Shown in pieces: positions 63,381-64,000 of a stretch of 64,000 bases of DNA. How positions within the stretch are numbered: the stretch's first letter is position 1; the number at the start of each line of letters is the position of its first letter. Under the pieces are notes generated by a model. That model saw only the letters and a list, made by a program, of their open reading frames with translations. It was not told where the DNA came from and did no database searches. This stretch comes from Bacillus_BD sp963787345. GTDB lineage: Bacteria; Bacillota; Bacilli; Bacillales; Cytobacillaceae. The position numbers and the translations under genes were made by a program. The stretch is from NCBI GenBank assembly GCA_963787345.1, contig CAWBCW010000008.1, positions 1 to 64,000 of the forward strand, written 5' to 3'.

Positions 63381-63489
63381 TTTTTAATGCGCGTAATCTT
63401 TACCAGTATATCCTAACCTCAGACGTAAATATTAACTAGAGGAAAGGCTCTTTTATTGCTTTCCAATCCAATGAAGGAGTTGTTGGAAA

Positions 63490-63735
63490 ATGAACACTCT
63501 TTTTAAAATGGTGAAAAGACAGGACCTGCTTAGAAGACGAAAAAGCAATCGCAATATGCTCATTACATCCTTAATTGGCATAGGTGCAGCAGGTGCAGCC
63601 GCCTACGGAATAAAACGCAATCGCAACAACATCGACCTTTCTAAAACCGTTCAAAATGCGATGGACTCCATCCAAAATGCTGACATTGGTAAAAATATGA
63701 CATCTATGATGGCTGATTTCACAAATCGCAAATAA
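63490..63735 (+). CDS. small single-helix membrane protein
   Basis: 81 residues: a basic N-terminus (MVKRQDLLRRRKSNRNM), a helix (LITSLIGIGAAGAAAYGIKR) and an amphipathic C-terminus (VQNAMDSIQNADIGKNMTSM). ATG behind GAAGGAGTTGTTGGAAA. I do not recognise a named family; such proteins are common in Bacillaceae and unstudied. Terminator at 63740-63786 (GGGTTCTAGGC with GCCTAGAACCC). Confidence 0.7.
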   Translation: MNTLFKMVKRQDLLRRRKSNRNMLITSLIGIGAAGAAAYGIKRNRNNIDLSKTVQNAMDSIQNADIGKNMTSMMADFTNRK

Positions 63736-63739
63736 AATA

Positions 63740-63786
63740 AGGGTTCTAGGCCCCCTCCAATTTATGGAAAGTGCCTAGAACCCTTA
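63740..63786. terminator. bidirectional terminator
   Basis: AGGGTTCTAGGC pairs with GCCTAGAACCCT. It lies between the convergent small membrane protein gene and the chemotaxis receptor gene. Confidence 0.85.
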
Positions 63787-63796
63787 AATTTACATG

Positions 63797-64000
63797 TTAA
63801 CATTTAAATTTACTTACTAACACATTCAATTCCTCTGCTAATAATGACAACCTGTCAGATGTCGCTGACACGTCTTCCATCGCACTGTTTAATTGCTGAG
63901 TCGTTGCTGCTGTTTCCTCAACACCGGAAACGGATTCCTCCGAAATTTGAGCAATTTCTTCAAAGATGGAATTTACTTGTTGACTCTTCCTCCTAATGCC
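63797..64000 (-). CDS. methyl-accepting chemotaxis protein, C-terminal end only
   Basis: The frame enters from the right edge. About 66 residues read RRKSQQVNSIFEEIAQISEE, SVSGVEETAATTQQLNSAME and LAEELNVLVSKFKC. This is the C-terminal methylation helix of a chemoreceptor (E-E-T-A-A-T-T-Q-Q). The sensory and signalling domains lie outside the window. Confidence 0.9.
   Translation of the reverse strand, partial: GIRRKSQQVNSIFEEIAQISEESVSGVEETAATTQQLNSAMEDVSATSDRLSLLAEELNVLVSKFKC

Overview
The window is a low-GC Firmicute chromosome segment, almost certainly from a spore-forming member of the Bacillaceae. The evidence is an SspH spore protein, YjcZ, YppF and YhfH small proteins, an eps operon with an EAR element, SinR-type operators, and T-box, ZTP and Mn riboswitches. 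I cannot name the species.

Region 1 (1-13.6 kb, minus strand) is an exopolysaccharide operon. In transcription order it has epsA and epsB, a leader-like interval, epsC/capD, a sugar transferase, a nucleotide-sugar epimerase, a GT4 glycosyltransferase, a WbpO-type dehydrogenase and WbpP-type epimerase pair, an asparagine synthetase scrap, an IS630 scrap, two more glycosyltransferases, an EpsG/Wzy-type polymerase and a third glycosyltransferase cut by the window edge. The epsB-epsC interval holds two copies of what I read as the EAR processive-antitermination RNA. Each copy is followed by a long hairpin, and a 50-codon ORF lies between them. The epsA promoter has a perfect SinR-like palindrome filling its 17-bp spacer.

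Region 2 (13.6-17.5 kb, minus) is a wrecked paeninodin/pseudomycoidin-type lasso peptide cluster: cyclase, precursor, RRE protein and nucleotidyltransferase, with no B2 protease or kinase. A SinR-like palindrome lies upstream of it. Nearly every gene between 3.8 and 17.5 kb carries single-base frameshifts, which means either a decaying locus or a badly sequenced stretch.

Region 3 (17.7-37.3 kb) is mostly housekeeping: aroD, two paralogous LysR regulators, a CNNM/CorC protein, a P-type ATPase behind a yybP-ykoY (Mn) riboswitch, gtrA, YppF paralogs, an alkyltransferase-like protein, trpBA behind a tryptophan T-box, a SWIM-SNF2 helicase, sspH, degV and a TipAS-type MerR regulator.

Region 4 (37.5-56.2 kb, all minus) is an aromatic meta-cleavage cluster built from two parallel modules. 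Each has an acyl-CoA-dehydrogenase-fold flavin monooxygenase, an FAD-synthetase-like protein lacking the riboflavin kinase domain, an extradiol dioxygenase (type I in one, class III LigB-type in the other), an alpha/beta hydrolase and a large XylR_N-V4R-PucR regulator. Two MFS transporters, a ferredoxin, an esterase and rlmI complete it. Two of its promoters share the same operator with identical spacing to the -10 box. The likely chemistry is phenol to catechol to ring-opened product to C-C hydrolysis.

Region 5 (56.5-64 kb) has a third YppF gene, dbpA, serA behind a ZTP riboswitch, rlmN, a GNAT acetyltransferase, two YhfH zinc-ribbon genes, small unknown proteins and the end of a chemotaxis receptor. 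Seven copies of a 130-230 bp IS200/IS605-like miniature element are scattered through 21-62 kb, nearly always at gene ends.
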